A DNA stretch of 64,000 nucleotides from CAYUPI01 sp964446585 (GTDB lineage Bacteria; Verrucomicrobiota; Verrucomicrobiia; Limisphaerales; UBA8199), in the NCBI GenBank assembly GCA_964446585.1, contig CAYUPI010000025.1, forward strand, positions 16,905-80,904, given 5' to 3'. Below, one piece after another: positions 50,754-58,865 of this stretch. Both the position numbers and the translations under genes were made by a program. Position 1 is the first letter of the stretch. Every line of letters starts with the position of its first letter. The notes below the pieces were generated by a model. That model saw nothing but the letters and a program-made list of their open reading frames with translations. It was not told the origin of the DNA and made no database searches.

Positions 50754-51221
50754 CGCTATGGCATTCAAGTTTCGTTACCGGGCCCGCCGTTGCGATCTCC
50801 TCTCCTCCCCAGGACTCATCATTACCCACATCTCGAATTGCGAAATCCTCGAATCCCAACGGGATTCAATCACTCAGCCCAGGGTTGCGAGGAACGAGCT
50901 ACCCTGGGTGCGGGGGTTTGATCCACGAGCCAATCCCAACGGGGTTGCATCCACATGTCGCGATTGCCGACGTAACCCCGTTGGGGTAGAGGCCCATTAT
51001 GCACGGTTTTCCCAGGGTAGCTCGTTCCTCGCAACCCTGGGCTGGAAGACACCATCCCTTCGGGATTGGTCGAAGCCTGCCATTGAAGTAGTGAGTAATG
51101 GCAAGTCCTCGCGAGGAGAAGGTCAGGGCCTGTCCCGCCAAAGCGTCCTTGCAACTGCGGAAGAGAAGGCCTTTCTATCGAAATTTATTTGCAACTCTAC
51201 TGGGCCCGCAACGGCTCATTT
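50754..51221. repeat. nested inverted-repeat block between ftsA and ftsZ
   Basis: A 31-nt element (50878-50908; CCCAGGGTTGCGAGGAACGA and on) is repeated exactly, inverted, at 51011-51041, with 102 nt between. Inside these arms CCCAACGGGGTT (50935-50946) pairs with AACCCCGTTGGG (50974-50985), and further words of the type CCCAACGGGATTC and CCCTTCGGGATTG occur. A frame runs through the block on each strand, but the products are repeat translation. It splits ftsA from ftsZ. Confidence 0.8.
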
Positions 51222-52547
51222 ATGAATGGCGTAACACCTACAGACAAAGCGGCAACTCCGCCCGCGAAACCGACCCCGAACATCAAGATTCTGGGGCTCG
51301 GCACCGCGGGCCTGAATTTGCTCGGGCAACTAGCTCGCGAAGGCCTGGCCGCCGAAGCGCTCGTCGCCGTGGACTCGGATGCCTCCGCGCTCGCCGCTTG
51401 CCCGGCCTCCGAGAAGCTCCATGTCGAAGCCAGCGTCTTGCGGCGCCTCGGCTCCGACTCGGAACTCGGGCGCAACCGTGTCCTCGGCGAAGAGCCTGTG
51501 CTGCGCCTCAGAACGCTCTGCGCCGGAACCGATGTGATTCTCCTGATGGCAGGCCTGGGTGGTGTCGTGGGCACCAGCCTTGCTCCGGCGCTGGCCGCTG
51601 CAGCCCGGGAATCCGGTGCGGTGGTGGTATGTTGCGCGATTTTGCCTTTCGATTGTGAGGGGAGCCACCGCGGTGAATTGGCGCGCGCCGCATTGAAGCG
51701 GCTGGGCGAAGTTGCGGACCTCGTGATCTGTTTGCCGAATCAGCAAACGCTGGCGCTGATTGACGAGACGACAAGTCTGCTCGACACATTTACAGCAGCC
51801 AATCGTTTGTTCGGAAGCTGCATCCGCGGCGTCTGGCGCGCGGTGGCAGGCCGAAACCTCATCGGTCTGCCCTTCCTCGACCTCTGCGCAATGCTCCGCG
51901 CGCACTCAACAGCATGCAGCTTTGCCCTGGCCGAAGTTCACGGGCCAACGCGGGCCGCCCAGGCCGTGGAACAGCTTTTGGCTCATCCTTTGCTGGGCGG
52001 TCCCTCCATGTTGAAGCAGGCTGCGGCTCTTGCCGTTTGTATCCTCGGCGGTTCGACGCTCACCATGGCTGAAGTGAATCGAATCATGGACCAGCTTCGC
52101 CGGCACGGTGAAGAGGTTCCTATTCTGATGGGCGCGGCCATTCTGCCGGAGTTGGGCGATTCGTTGCTGGTCAGCCTGCTAGTGCCCCAGGTCGAAGGCG
52201 AGGCCGACTCACCTTTGGCGGACGAGGCCTCGGATGCCGAACCGGAAGCACGCGGCCGTGCCGAGGATCTTCCCTCCCAACTCGTCAACCGCGCGGAACC
52301 GAGCCGGCGGAACTCGCGGTTCGTTCCGCCGCCGCCTGCGGTTCCGCCGGAACGAATGGCGCAACTCATCAAGGACCATGCCCGCGGCGCCCGACGCGCG
52401 CGCAAAACCACCTCCAGGTTGCGGCAAGGTCACCTGCCGCTGGAAATCGTTTCCAAAGGCCGCTTCGACAAAAGCGAACCGACGATCCACAAGGGCGAGG
52501 ATCTCGATGTGCCGACCTACATCCGCCGCGGCGTGGCTCTAAACTGA
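51222..52547 (+). CDS. ftsZ: divergent FtsZ
   Basis: This 441-residue protein is in the ftsZ slot. The Rossmann start ILGLGTAGLNLLGQL, PFDCEG and ICLPNQQTLALIDE match Verrucomicrobia-style FtsZ, and the C-terminus EDLDVPTYIRR (about 426-436) is a good FtsA/ZipA-binding peptide. The GTP signature GGGTG[ST]G is instead GGVVGTS (113-119), and the T7 loop reads LIGLPFLDL (213-221), so the first catalytic Asp is Pro217 and the second is Asp220. GTP binding and hydrolysis are therefore doubtful. The linker is Pro/Arg-rich. ATG 51222 is preferred to TTG 51189. The start lies 468 nt from ftsA. Confidence 0.85.
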   Translation: MNGVTPTDKAATPPAKPTPNIKILGLGTAGLNLLGQLAREGLAAEALVAVDSDASALAACPASEKLHVEASVLRRLGSDSELGRNRVLGEEPVLRLRTLCAGTDVILLMAGLGGVVGTSLAPALAAAARESGAVVVCCAILPFDCEGSHRGELARAALKRLGEVADLVICLPNQQTLALIDETTSLLDTFTAANRLFGSCIRGVWRAVAGRNLIGLPFLDLCAMLRAHSTACSFALAEVHGPTRAAQAVEQLLAHPLLGGPSMLKQAAALAVCILGGSTLTMAEVNRIMDQLRRHGEEVPILMGAAILPELGDSLLVSLLVPQVEGEADSPLADEASDAEPEARGRAEDLPSQLVNRAEPSRRNSRFVPPPPAVPPERMAQLIKDHARGARRARKTTSRLRQGHLPLEIVSKGRFDKSEPTIHKGEDLDVPTYIRRGVALN

Positions 52548-52759
52548 CCAGGAATCGGGGCGCCCACGCCCGGCGGGAGCCACCACATCTTGTGCAGGCG
52601 CGCCGGCGCGCGCCGGTAGGACGTGCAAAATCCGACCGAAAGATCTTGAATTATTTTTAACGTCGGACCAGCATCCAGCCAACGCTAGCCAAGTCAACGT
52701 GTCCACCGGTTTGACCCATATCCGGACAGACTGCGACTAACGCGGCGCTTACGAACGTC
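52548..52759 (+). pseudogene. RCC1-like repeat relic and GC-rich hairpin
   Basis: A GC palindrome GGCGCGCCGGCGCGCGCC (about 52598-52615) is followed by broken repeat sequence: SQVNVSTGLTHI in one frame (about 52690-52725) and SGQTATNAALTNV in another just before 52760. Both match the repeat unit seen intact downstream, so upstream RCC1-like repeats were lost by frameshift. Confidence 0.5.
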
Positions 52760-54013
52760 ATGGGCATCGCCGCCGGCTGGTGGCACAATGTTGCGCTCAG
52801 GAACGATGGAACGGTGGCTGTGTGGGGACAGAATTACTATGGACAAACAAACGTGCCTGCGCCGCTGACCAGCGTGGCCAGCAACGCGCCGGTGAAGCTT
52901 CTCGCCGCAGGTGGCCCCCAGACGATCGCCGGAGTGTTCAATCCGCTTACCCAGTATCAGATCGACGTGACGAAGGACCTCTTGCTGATTTACAATACGA
53001 ACTCCTCTGACAGTGCCGGGGTAAAGGACTACTACCTGGCGCACCGGCCGATGGTGGCCAACGCCAACGTGCTCGGTGTTGGGTGCAGCAACAAGACTGA
53101 GACATTTTATCCTAGCGAGTACACCAACCTGTTTCTGCCGCAAGTGACGAATTGGCTGGTAACCAACGCGACGAAGCGGCCGCAGTACGTGGTCCTTTTC
53201 GTGGACGTGCCCTCGAGGGTGAACACGAACGCCGATTATTCGCAGGACGATTTGATCAACTATCCGCCAAGGTTTTTGCCCGTCAGGCCGAGCGTTCAAC
53301 ACCAATTGCACGAGTGGGCTTGGCCGAATTGGCATCCGTTCGTCGCGCACATCAACATGGGCGCCTCGAACGACTGTGTTCACTACATCGATAAGCTCGC
53401 CAGCCATGCTGGGGTTGCCGTTGTCCTGGCCGGGGGAAGCGCGGCAGGCACAAATTACTATTTCGAGGATGCCGGCTCCAGCACTAACTATAGCGCCCGA
53501 GGTCTTGCTGCGCTCGAGGGTGTGACGAACAATGGCGTTTCCAGTCAGTTCGTTACCTACGTCCCGCGGACGAGCACCAGCCACATAGTGAGCGGAACCA
53601 ACGTGGCGGGCTACTGGACCTGGGGCGCAAACGGGGGGCAGGGCTACTATTTCCCCGACCCCGGGCATGTCGCGTTCCAAACCAACAGTAACTGGTACCT
53701 GATGGGAACGGGCGAGTCGTTCAACGGGCAGCGATTTCACCCCAACCCACCACCCGCCGACCAGACTGTCCCTGCCACCCTCCAGAGCTGGTTCGGTCAA
53801 TGGTTCGCCTCGGGCGCCTTCGGTGGCGTAGCTTATTCGAGCACACCGGTTGCCGGCGTGAGCCACGTTGATGAGCCATTCGAGGCAGGGCTTGAGGATA
53901 CGTATGTCTATTTCGGGCTTTGGGCGGCTGGAAAGAACTTCGCGACCTGCTCTTGGAACTCAAAACAGACGCCCCAGTTCCAAGCGGTAGGTGACCCGTT
54001 GGTCGTTAAGTAA
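52760..54013 (+). CDS. RCC1-like repeat plus TIGR03790-like protein, 5' truncated
   Basis: This is a 417-residue protein whose frame is open from 52715. The N-terminus holds one remaining RCC1-like repeat (GIAAGWWHNVALRNDGTVAVWG, shown only in part; then YYGQTNVP), after which comes a domain opening QYQIDVTKDLLLIYN, then VKDYYLAHRPMV, NVLGV and VVLFVDVPSRV, the pattern of TIGR03790-family proteins of unknown function. No signal peptide is seen, because the start has been lost. A shorter paralogue lies at 54939. Function unknown; probably a relic of a secreted surface protein. Confidence 0.6.
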   Translation: MGIAAGWWHNVALRNDGTVAVWGQNYYGQTNVPAPLTSVASNAPVKLLAAGGPQTIAGVFNPLTQYQIDVTKDLLLIYNTNSSDSAGVKDYYLAHRPMVANANVLGVGCSNKTETFYPSEYTNLFLPQVTNWLVTNATKRPQYVVLFVDVPSRVNTNADYSQDDLINYPPRFLPVRPSVQHQLHEWAWPNWHPFVAHINMGASNDCVHYIDKLASHAGVAVVLAGGSAAGTNYYFEDAGSSTNYSARGLAALEGVTNNGVSSQFVTYVPRTSTSHIVSGTNVAGYWTWGANGGQGYYFPDPGHVAFQTNSNWYLMGTGESFNGQRFHPNPPPADQTVPATLQSWFGQWFASGAFGGVAYSSTPVAGVSHVDEPFEAGLEDTYVYFGLWAAGKNFATCSWNSKQTPQFQAVGDPLVVK

Positions 54014-54026
54014 GAAAGGATCCACG

Positions 54027-54815
54027 ATGCAAATTGGCATTCTCCACCCGCTAATCATCGCGGCGGCTCTGCCGGCCACGTCCTTCGGTCAGAGCACTTT
54101 TCAGAATCTGGATTTTGAACTTGCGAACATCCAGCCGGGCCAGCTTCCGGGTTTGGTGAGCGCTACTGACGCGATTCCGGGTTGGACTCCATATATAGGC
54201 ACGAACCAAGGCTCCGGGGTCCTATTCGATCAGCTCTCGACGGGAGCCGCCGCTATCGTGCTGCTAGATGCCCGGGGAGGGAGCATAGAAGGAAGCTTTA
54301 GCGTCACCCTCCAGGGCGGGCTCGCGAACTCACCGGGCTCGCCGGGCGGCGTGGCGCCGGCTGAGGCCTCGATTCGGCAGACGGGTCAAGTGCCAGTAGG
54401 GACGCAAGCGATTTTACTTAAAGCGCAACCCAGCCTAATACCGCTCTCGGTCTCCCTCGCTGGCCAAAGCATATCCATGTCCGCCTTGGGAGCAGGGCCC
54501 AACTACACACTGTTTGGCGGCGACATCTCGGCATTTGCTGGTCAGACCGTGGAGCTGAAAATTGCAGCGTTGCCATCGAACAATTATTGGAACATAGATT
54601 CCATCGAGTTTTCCGCCTCGACAATTCCTGAGCCAGGCGCCGTAGCCTTGGCGGCTATTGGCTTCGCGCTTTTGGCAATGAAATCGGCGCGCGGTAATAA
54701 ATCAGGACGCCCCAGGTGCGGCGAACGACTTGGGTCAGACCAACGTTCCAACCTGCATGACCGACGTGATCGCCATTTTGGCCGGCTAGCGGCACTCGTT
54801 GGCGCTCCGCAGTAA
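54027..54815 (+). CDS. PEP-CTERM exosortase substrate
   Basis: This 262-residue protein has a signal peptide (IIAAALPATSFGQ), a beta-rich body (FQNLDFELANIQPGQLPG, like other PEP-CTERM proteins with an N-terminal NF-type sandwich) and the sorting signal IPEPGAVALAAIGFALLAMK then SARGNK (about 209-235). The tail runs 35 residues beyond the basic stretch, into out-of-frame RCC1 sequence, so the normal stop may have been lost. Sorting would be by an exosortase encoded elsewhere. AAGAAAGGA precedes ATG 54027. Confidence 0.8.
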   Translation: MQIGILHPLIIAAALPATSFGQSTFQNLDFELANIQPGQLPGLVSATDAIPGWTPYIGTNQGSGVLFDQLSTGAAAIVLLDARGGSIEGSFSVTLQGGLANSPGSPGGVAPAEASIRQTGQVPVGTQAILLKAQPSLIPLSVSLAGQSISMSALGAGPNYTLFGGDISAFAGQTVELKIAALPSNNYWNIDSIEFSASTIPEPGAVALAAIGFALLAMKSARGNKSGRPRCGERLGSDQRSNLHDRRDRHFGRLAALVGAPQ

Positions 54816-54938
54816 CAGCACTGTGGTAGCCTAGGGTGACAGCTTTTACGAGCAGACGGTTGTGCCGGACGGTTTGGCCAATGTGGTGGCAATTGCTGCG
54901 GCGGCGACCATGCGCTGGCGCTGCTCAGCAACGGCACG
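54700..54938 (+). pseudogene. decayed RCC1-like repeats upstream of the second TIGR03790-like gene
   Basis: Three damaged repeat units can be read by switching frames: LGQTNVP, then HSLALRSNSTVVA with in-frame stops, then VVPDGLANVVAIAA, and finally DHALALLSNG, which continues in frame into the gene at 54939. A missing G in a GCGGCGGCG run near 54900 accounts for the last frame switch. Confidence 0.55.
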
Positions 54939-55844
54939 GTGGTGGCCTGGGGGAACAACTCCAGCGGCCAGACCAACGTTCCAGCGAGCCTGACGAACGC
55001 CATGGCTATCGCCGCCGGCTACGCGCACAGTATGGCGCTGAGCAACAACGCGACGATCGTTGATTGGGGCGACAGTGGCTACGGCCAGACTAACGCACCG
55101 AGCCCGGACCTCAAAAATGTTAAGCTGATTGCCGCGGGCGCCTACCAGACGCTGATCTCCCCGTTCTCGCCGCTCGTGCAGTACCAGATCGACGTGACGA
55201 AAGACCTGCTGTTGATTTACAATGTGGGGACGACGAACAATTCCGCCCGTACAAATAGCGCGTACGTCAAGGACTATTACGTCGCGCATAGGCCTCTCGT
55301 GGGCACAGCCAATGTTATCGCAATTGACTGCGTCACGAATGAGCGGGTAGATCTCCCCACCTTCACGACGCAGATCGTTACCCCGGTCCTCCAGTGGCTG
55401 ACGAACAATCCGACCGAACACCCCCAGTACCTCATTCTCTTCCCCGACATTCCGTCGAGGGTCTGGTATACAAACGGCAGCGGCGAATTCACTTCCGCTT
55501 CTTCGAGTGTCGCCTACGGACTGTCCACGCGCATCCCCGGGATCCAGCCCTTCGTCACGAGCATCAACATGGGATTCTTCGATGCAACCAACGATTGCAT
55601 TCACTACATTGACAAGCTGGTGGCCCTCGGGACAAACGGGACGTTGATAATCAGCGCCAGCGTAGGGGGCTACCCGAACACCAACTACTTGCTGGATGAC
55701 ATCAGGCACGGAACGGGATACGTATGTCCTCCCCTCGACTGTGATTACTCACCGAACGGCGACAAAATTTATTCCGCGACGAGCGCACTGCTGGCGGCGG
55801 GCGTCCGGGCGTCAGTCCTCACTTTTTCAACTCCCGGGGGCTGA
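54939..55844 (+). CDS. RCC1-like plus TIGR03790-like protein, truncated paralogue
   Basis: The 301 residues from GTG 54939 (real protein sequence continues back to about 54906) comprise two RCC1-like repeats (NNSSGQTNVPASL, IAAGYAHSMALSNNATIVDWG) and then the same domain as the gene at 52760 (QYQIDVTKDLLLIYN, VKDYYVAHRPLV, LILFPDIPSRV). It ends about 130 residues earlier than the paralogue, after AGVRASVLTFSTPGG. The two genes flank the PEP-CTERM gene and look like products of duplication followed by decay. Confidence 0.55.
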   Translation: MVAWGNNSSGQTNVPASLTNAMAIAAGYAHSMALSNNATIVDWGDSGYGQTNAPSPDLKNVKLIAAGAYQTLISPFSPLVQYQIDVTKDLLLIYNVGTTNNSARTNSAYVKDYYVAHRPLVGTANVIAIDCVTNERVDLPTFTTQIVTPVLQWLTNNPTEHPQYLILFPDIPSRVWYTNGSGEFTSASSSVAYGLSTRIPGIQPFVTSINMGFFDATNDCIHYIDKLVALGTNGTLIISASVGGYPNTNYLLDDIRHGTGYVCPPLDCDYSPNGDKIYSATSALLAAGVRASVLTFSTPGG

Positions 55845-55927
55845 ACCGTCTGCAGCAGCCGCAGCGCGGCTATTAATGCGGCGTTTTGGGTTTTGCGTTC
55901 GCGGGTTTGTTCCGTCATGCTGAGGGC

Positions 55928-57160
55928 ATGCCGCCAGCGACAATCGTTGCTTTGGTCGTGGTTTTGGTTTTTGCGCTGGCAAGTTTCTTCTTCGCGTTGG
56001 CCGAAACTTCCCTGTTTTCCCTCAGCAAATGGCAGGTGCGGCAGATAGCTGACCGGGAGCCGCGGCTTGGCGGCATGGTCCAGCGGCTATTGGGCGAGCC
56101 GGAGGATCTGCTGGCAACAATGGTTCTGGGCAATACGTTCGCGACAGCGGCCATGCTTGCGGTGGGGCTTTGGATGGCGCTGGGCGGGCATTGGCAGTTT
56201 GCAGGCACGATTGCAGGTCTGCTGCTGCTGATCCTCATTGGTTGTGAGGTGCTGCCCAAAACGATGGCAGTGCGCAAGCCTGAGCGATGGGCATTGCGCG
56301 TGGCGCGTCCATTACTGCTGCTGGAGACGCTGGCCATTCCGCTGCGCCGCGTCGCCCAGCGCGTCAACGAAGCCATCCTCAGGGCAGTCGTTCCAAAATC
56401 ATTTTCCCCACAGCCGGTTCTGACTGATGCCGATTATCAGGAATTGCTTGAACTGGCTTTTCAGCGAGGGACATTGGCGCAATCGGAAAGGGACATCATC
56501 CTGCAGATCATCAACCTCGACCGACGTACCGCCAAGGAAGTCATGAGACCGCGCTCGCAAATGGCCGCGATTTCTGACGACCTTTCAATCGAGGAAATGA
56601 TCGCCGCGGCGCGAAAATTCAAACATCGCCGGTTGCCGATTTACGACGAAACTCCGGACACGATCGTCGGGATACTCGACACGCGCGCGTTGCTGCTCGA
56701 CCCGCAGTGCGACCTGGCCGAGGCGATGGAGCTTCCTTCGTTTGTTCCCGAAACGATGAATCTGTTGCAATTACTCAAGAGTTTACAGCGGCAGCAGCGC
56801 GGCCTGGCGGTTGTATTGGATGAGTACGGCGGCACGGCCGGTATCGTCACGCTGGAGGATATCCTTGAGGAAATGATCGGCACCATTCGCGCGGAAATGG
56901 AGCCGGAAGGCTTCGTCATGGAAAAACTCGCTCTCGGCCGATGGCGCGTCAGTGGGGCGTTGCGGCTGGACGATTTTCGCCGCGAGTATCCAGCCCTGGG
57001 CGAACCGCCGGAGGTCGAGACCATGAGTGGCCTGCTGATGAGCCTGATGGATGTCGTTCCCAACCAGGGTGAAGCTGCGACCTATCGCGGCCTCAAGCTG
57101 ACCGCGCAAGTTGCCGATGAAAGAAGGGTGCGTGAATTGTTAGTCGAAGTGCTCAAATGA
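55928..57160 (+). CDS. CNNM/CorC-type membrane protein with CBS pair (first of three)
   Basis: This 410-residue HlyC/CorC-family protein has a DUF21/CNNM membrane domain (about 1-180; FFALAETSLFSLSKW, LGNTFATAAMLAVGLWM), a CBS pair (about 200-320; VMRPRSQMAAISDDL, RLPIYDETPDTIVGIL, AVVLDEYGGTAGIVTLEDILEE in part) and a C-terminal CorC_HlyC domain. The family is linked to Mg/Co export or regulation. ATG 55928 begins the first helix. It is followed by a repeat and a second, shorter member. Confidence 0.9.
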   Translation: MPPATIVALVVVLVFALASFFFALAETSLFSLSKWQVRQIADREPRLGGMVQRLLGEPEDLLATMVLGNTFATAAMLAVGLWMALGGHWQFAGTIAGLLLLILIGCEVLPKTMAVRKPERWALRVARPLLLLETLAIPLRRVAQRVNEAILRAVVPKSFSPQPVLTDADYQELLELAFQRGTLAQSERDIILQIINLDRRTAKEVMRPRSQMAAISDDLSIEEMIAAARKFKHRRLPIYDETPDTIVGILDTRALLLDPQCDLAEAMELPSFVPETMNLLQLLKSLQRQQRGLAVVLDEYGGTAGIVTLEDILEEMIGTIRAEMEPEGFVMEKLALGRWRVSGALRLDDFRREYPALGEPPEVETMSGLLMSLMDVVPNQGEAATYRGLKLTAQVADERRVRELLVEVLK

Positions 57161-57177
57161 AAGCCCTGATAGAAAAA

Positions 57178-57350
57178 GCACCAAGCGCCAAGCTCCAAGC
57201 ACCAGAGAAGCTCCAAGAACCAACCTTCGAGCAGCAGAAAAACTCCAAGCTCAAAATTCCAAACTCCAGCGGCCTTGCGCGAGGCTCCTTTTGGGCTTGG
57301 AGTTTGATGTTTCTCTGGAGCTTGGAGTTTGGAACTTGGAGCTTGGAGGA
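57178..57350. repeat. iterated inverted repeat between two CNNM/CorC genes
   Basis: The left arm (about 57178-57275) is built from CCAAGCTCCAAGCACCAG-like words, the right arm (about 57290-57350) from CTTGGAGTTTGGAACTTGG-like words; the arms can pair imperfectly. A 67-codon frame runs through it, but that is repeat translation. The following gene begins at 57362, 11 nt after the right arm. Confidence 0.75.
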
Positions 57351-57361
57351 CCGTTCGTAAC

Positions 57362-58351
57362 ATGGGTCCCGAGGTGTTGATCTGGCTGCTCCTGGCCGCC
57401 GCCCTGACGGTGTCCTTCGTGCTTTCCGGCATGGAGGCGGGAGTTTTCGCCCTGAGCAGGCTGCGCATCCGTCAGCGGATGCGCGCCGGCCGGCGCTCTG
57501 CCCGGGTGCTGCAGGGGTTTCTGGACCATCCGGAGAACTTTCTCTGGACCATCCTGGTCGGGAACACCGTCGCCAATTTTTTCATTTTGGGCTGGCTGAT
57601 TCAGGTTCTGCATCGCGCGCTGGCCGCGCAGCGGGTCTGGTTTGTAATTCTGTTTTCGGTCGCGGTCTATTTGTTCTACGTCTTTTTCGATCTCCTGCCC
57701 AAAATGCTCTTCCGGATGTACCCGAACCGGCTCTGTCTGATGCTGGCCCGGCCGTTTCGGCTGATCCATCTGCTGTTGCGCGTGCTGGTTTGGGCCGTCG
57801 AATCGGTTTCCAGTGCATTGCTTCGCTGGCTAGGCGGTCAGGCGTTCACTGGTCACCTGTTTGGCAATCGCGAGGAGCTGCGCCTGGTCATGCAGGAATC
57901 TGCCCAGGCTTTGACCTCGGAAGAGCACGCGATGATCAATCGGGTGCTGGACTTGCAAAGCTTGACTGTGCGCCAGGCGGTCACACCTCTTGCGAACACT
58001 GCGAGCATCTCGGCCGAGGCTACCGTCAGCCAAGCCCTGGCGCTCTGTCGCGAGCGAAAAGTCGCACGGATGCCGGTCTGGGAAACGCGCGATGGCACGA
58101 AGCGAATCATTGGACTGGTCAGCCTGAACAACCTCCTGTTCCGGTCTGACCTGGACCCGAATCGGCCCGCGGCCGAGTACGTGAAACCGGCCCTCTACCT
58201 CGAAGAAGATCTGAGGTTGGAAGTGGCCCTCCGGCGCATGCAGCGCAGCGGCCAGCGCCTCAGCATCGTCGTGGGTCGCGAACAGCGCGAGATTGGCGTG
58301 ATCAGTTTGAAAGATGTGCTCAAAGTCATTTTTGGAGAAGTCAGCCCGTGA
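57362..58351 (+). CDS. CNNM/CorC-type membrane protein with CBS pair (second)
   Basis: This 329-residue protein has a DUF21/CNNM membrane domain (LLAAALTVSFVLSGMEAGVFALSRLRIRQ in part; FLWTILVGNTVANFFILGW) and a CBS pair (about 205-320; VRQAVTPLANTASISAEATV, RMPVWETRDGTKRIIGLV). It lacks the C-terminal CorC_HlyC domain that the first and third members have. ATG 57362 is preferred to an earlier start in the repeat. It is probably a partner of the protein encoded upstream. Confidence 0.85.
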   Translation: MGPEVLIWLLLAAALTVSFVLSGMEAGVFALSRLRIRQRMRAGRRSARVLQGFLDHPENFLWTILVGNTVANFFILGWLIQVLHRALAAQRVWFVILFSVAVYLFYVFFDLLPKMLFRMYPNRLCLMLARPFRLIHLLLRVLVWAVESVSSALLRWLGGQAFTGHLFGNREELRLVMQESAQALTSEEHAMINRVLDLQSLTVRQAVTPLANTASISAEATVSQALALCRERKVARMPVWETRDGTKRIIGLVSLNNLLFRSDLDPNRPAAEYVKPALYLEEDLRLEVALRRMQRSGQRLSIVVGREQREIGVISLKDVLKVIFGEVSP

Positions 58352-58415
58352 GATTCAGCTTTGGGAATGCTTCTGGCTTCATTCTCCTTCCTGGTTTTGA
58401 TAGAAATTAGGCGAT

Positions 58416-58808
58416 ATGATCAAAACCAAGTCTGTTTTCAGCCCCATCGAGCCGTCTAAAGACGGATTGCGGATTCTGGCCACCCGCTTTCGCGGGCGCG
58501 GCATGCCCACCGCACGCTACCATGTCTGGATGGCCAATCTCGGTCCCAGCGAAGAATTGCTCCGCGGTGTACAAAGCGGGAAGATTTCGTGGACGGAATT
58601 CCGCCGGCGATACCGCAGGGAACTGTTTGAAGAGGGCACAATTGATCGCCGCAATCGCACCATAAAAAATCATGGCCAGAAGTTCACTTTGCGGCTTCTT
58701 CAGGAACTGGCGAAGCACCAGACCGTGACTTTGATGTGCCATTGCGCTGAAGACGAGCCGAATTGCCACCGGCACACACTGCAGTCCGTGCTGCAGCACA
58801 AAGTATGA
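58416..58808 (+). CDS. DUF488 family protein
   Basis: This is a 130-residue soluble protein. VFSPIEPSKDGLRILATRFRGRGM, then HVWMANLGPSEELL and LMCHCAEDEPNCHRHTLQ near the C-terminus match DUF488 (the C-x-C...CHR pattern). The function of the family is unsettled. It lies between two CorC-type genes with an A/T-rich 64-nt leader; no clear link to them. Confidence 0.85.
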   Translation: MIKTKSVFSPIEPSKDGLRILATRFRGRGMPTARYHVWMANLGPSEELLRGVQSGKISWTEFRRRYRRELFEEGTIDRRNRTIKNHGQKFTLRLLQELAKHQTVTLMCHCAEDEPNCHRHTLQSVLQHKV

Positions 58809-58865
58809 GACGGCTCCCTAACGGCAGCAAGCCGCAGAGGGTCGTTTAACCTCCGCGAATTCGGG

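Noticed and set aside
50758..51225. 155-codon frame across the ftsA-ftsZ gap
   Set aside because: It is a translation of the inverted repeat block, seen also on the other strand.
57157..57360. 67-codon frame between the two CNNM/CorC genes
   Set aside because: It is made entirely of iterated repeat words; both strands give similar low-complexity peptides.
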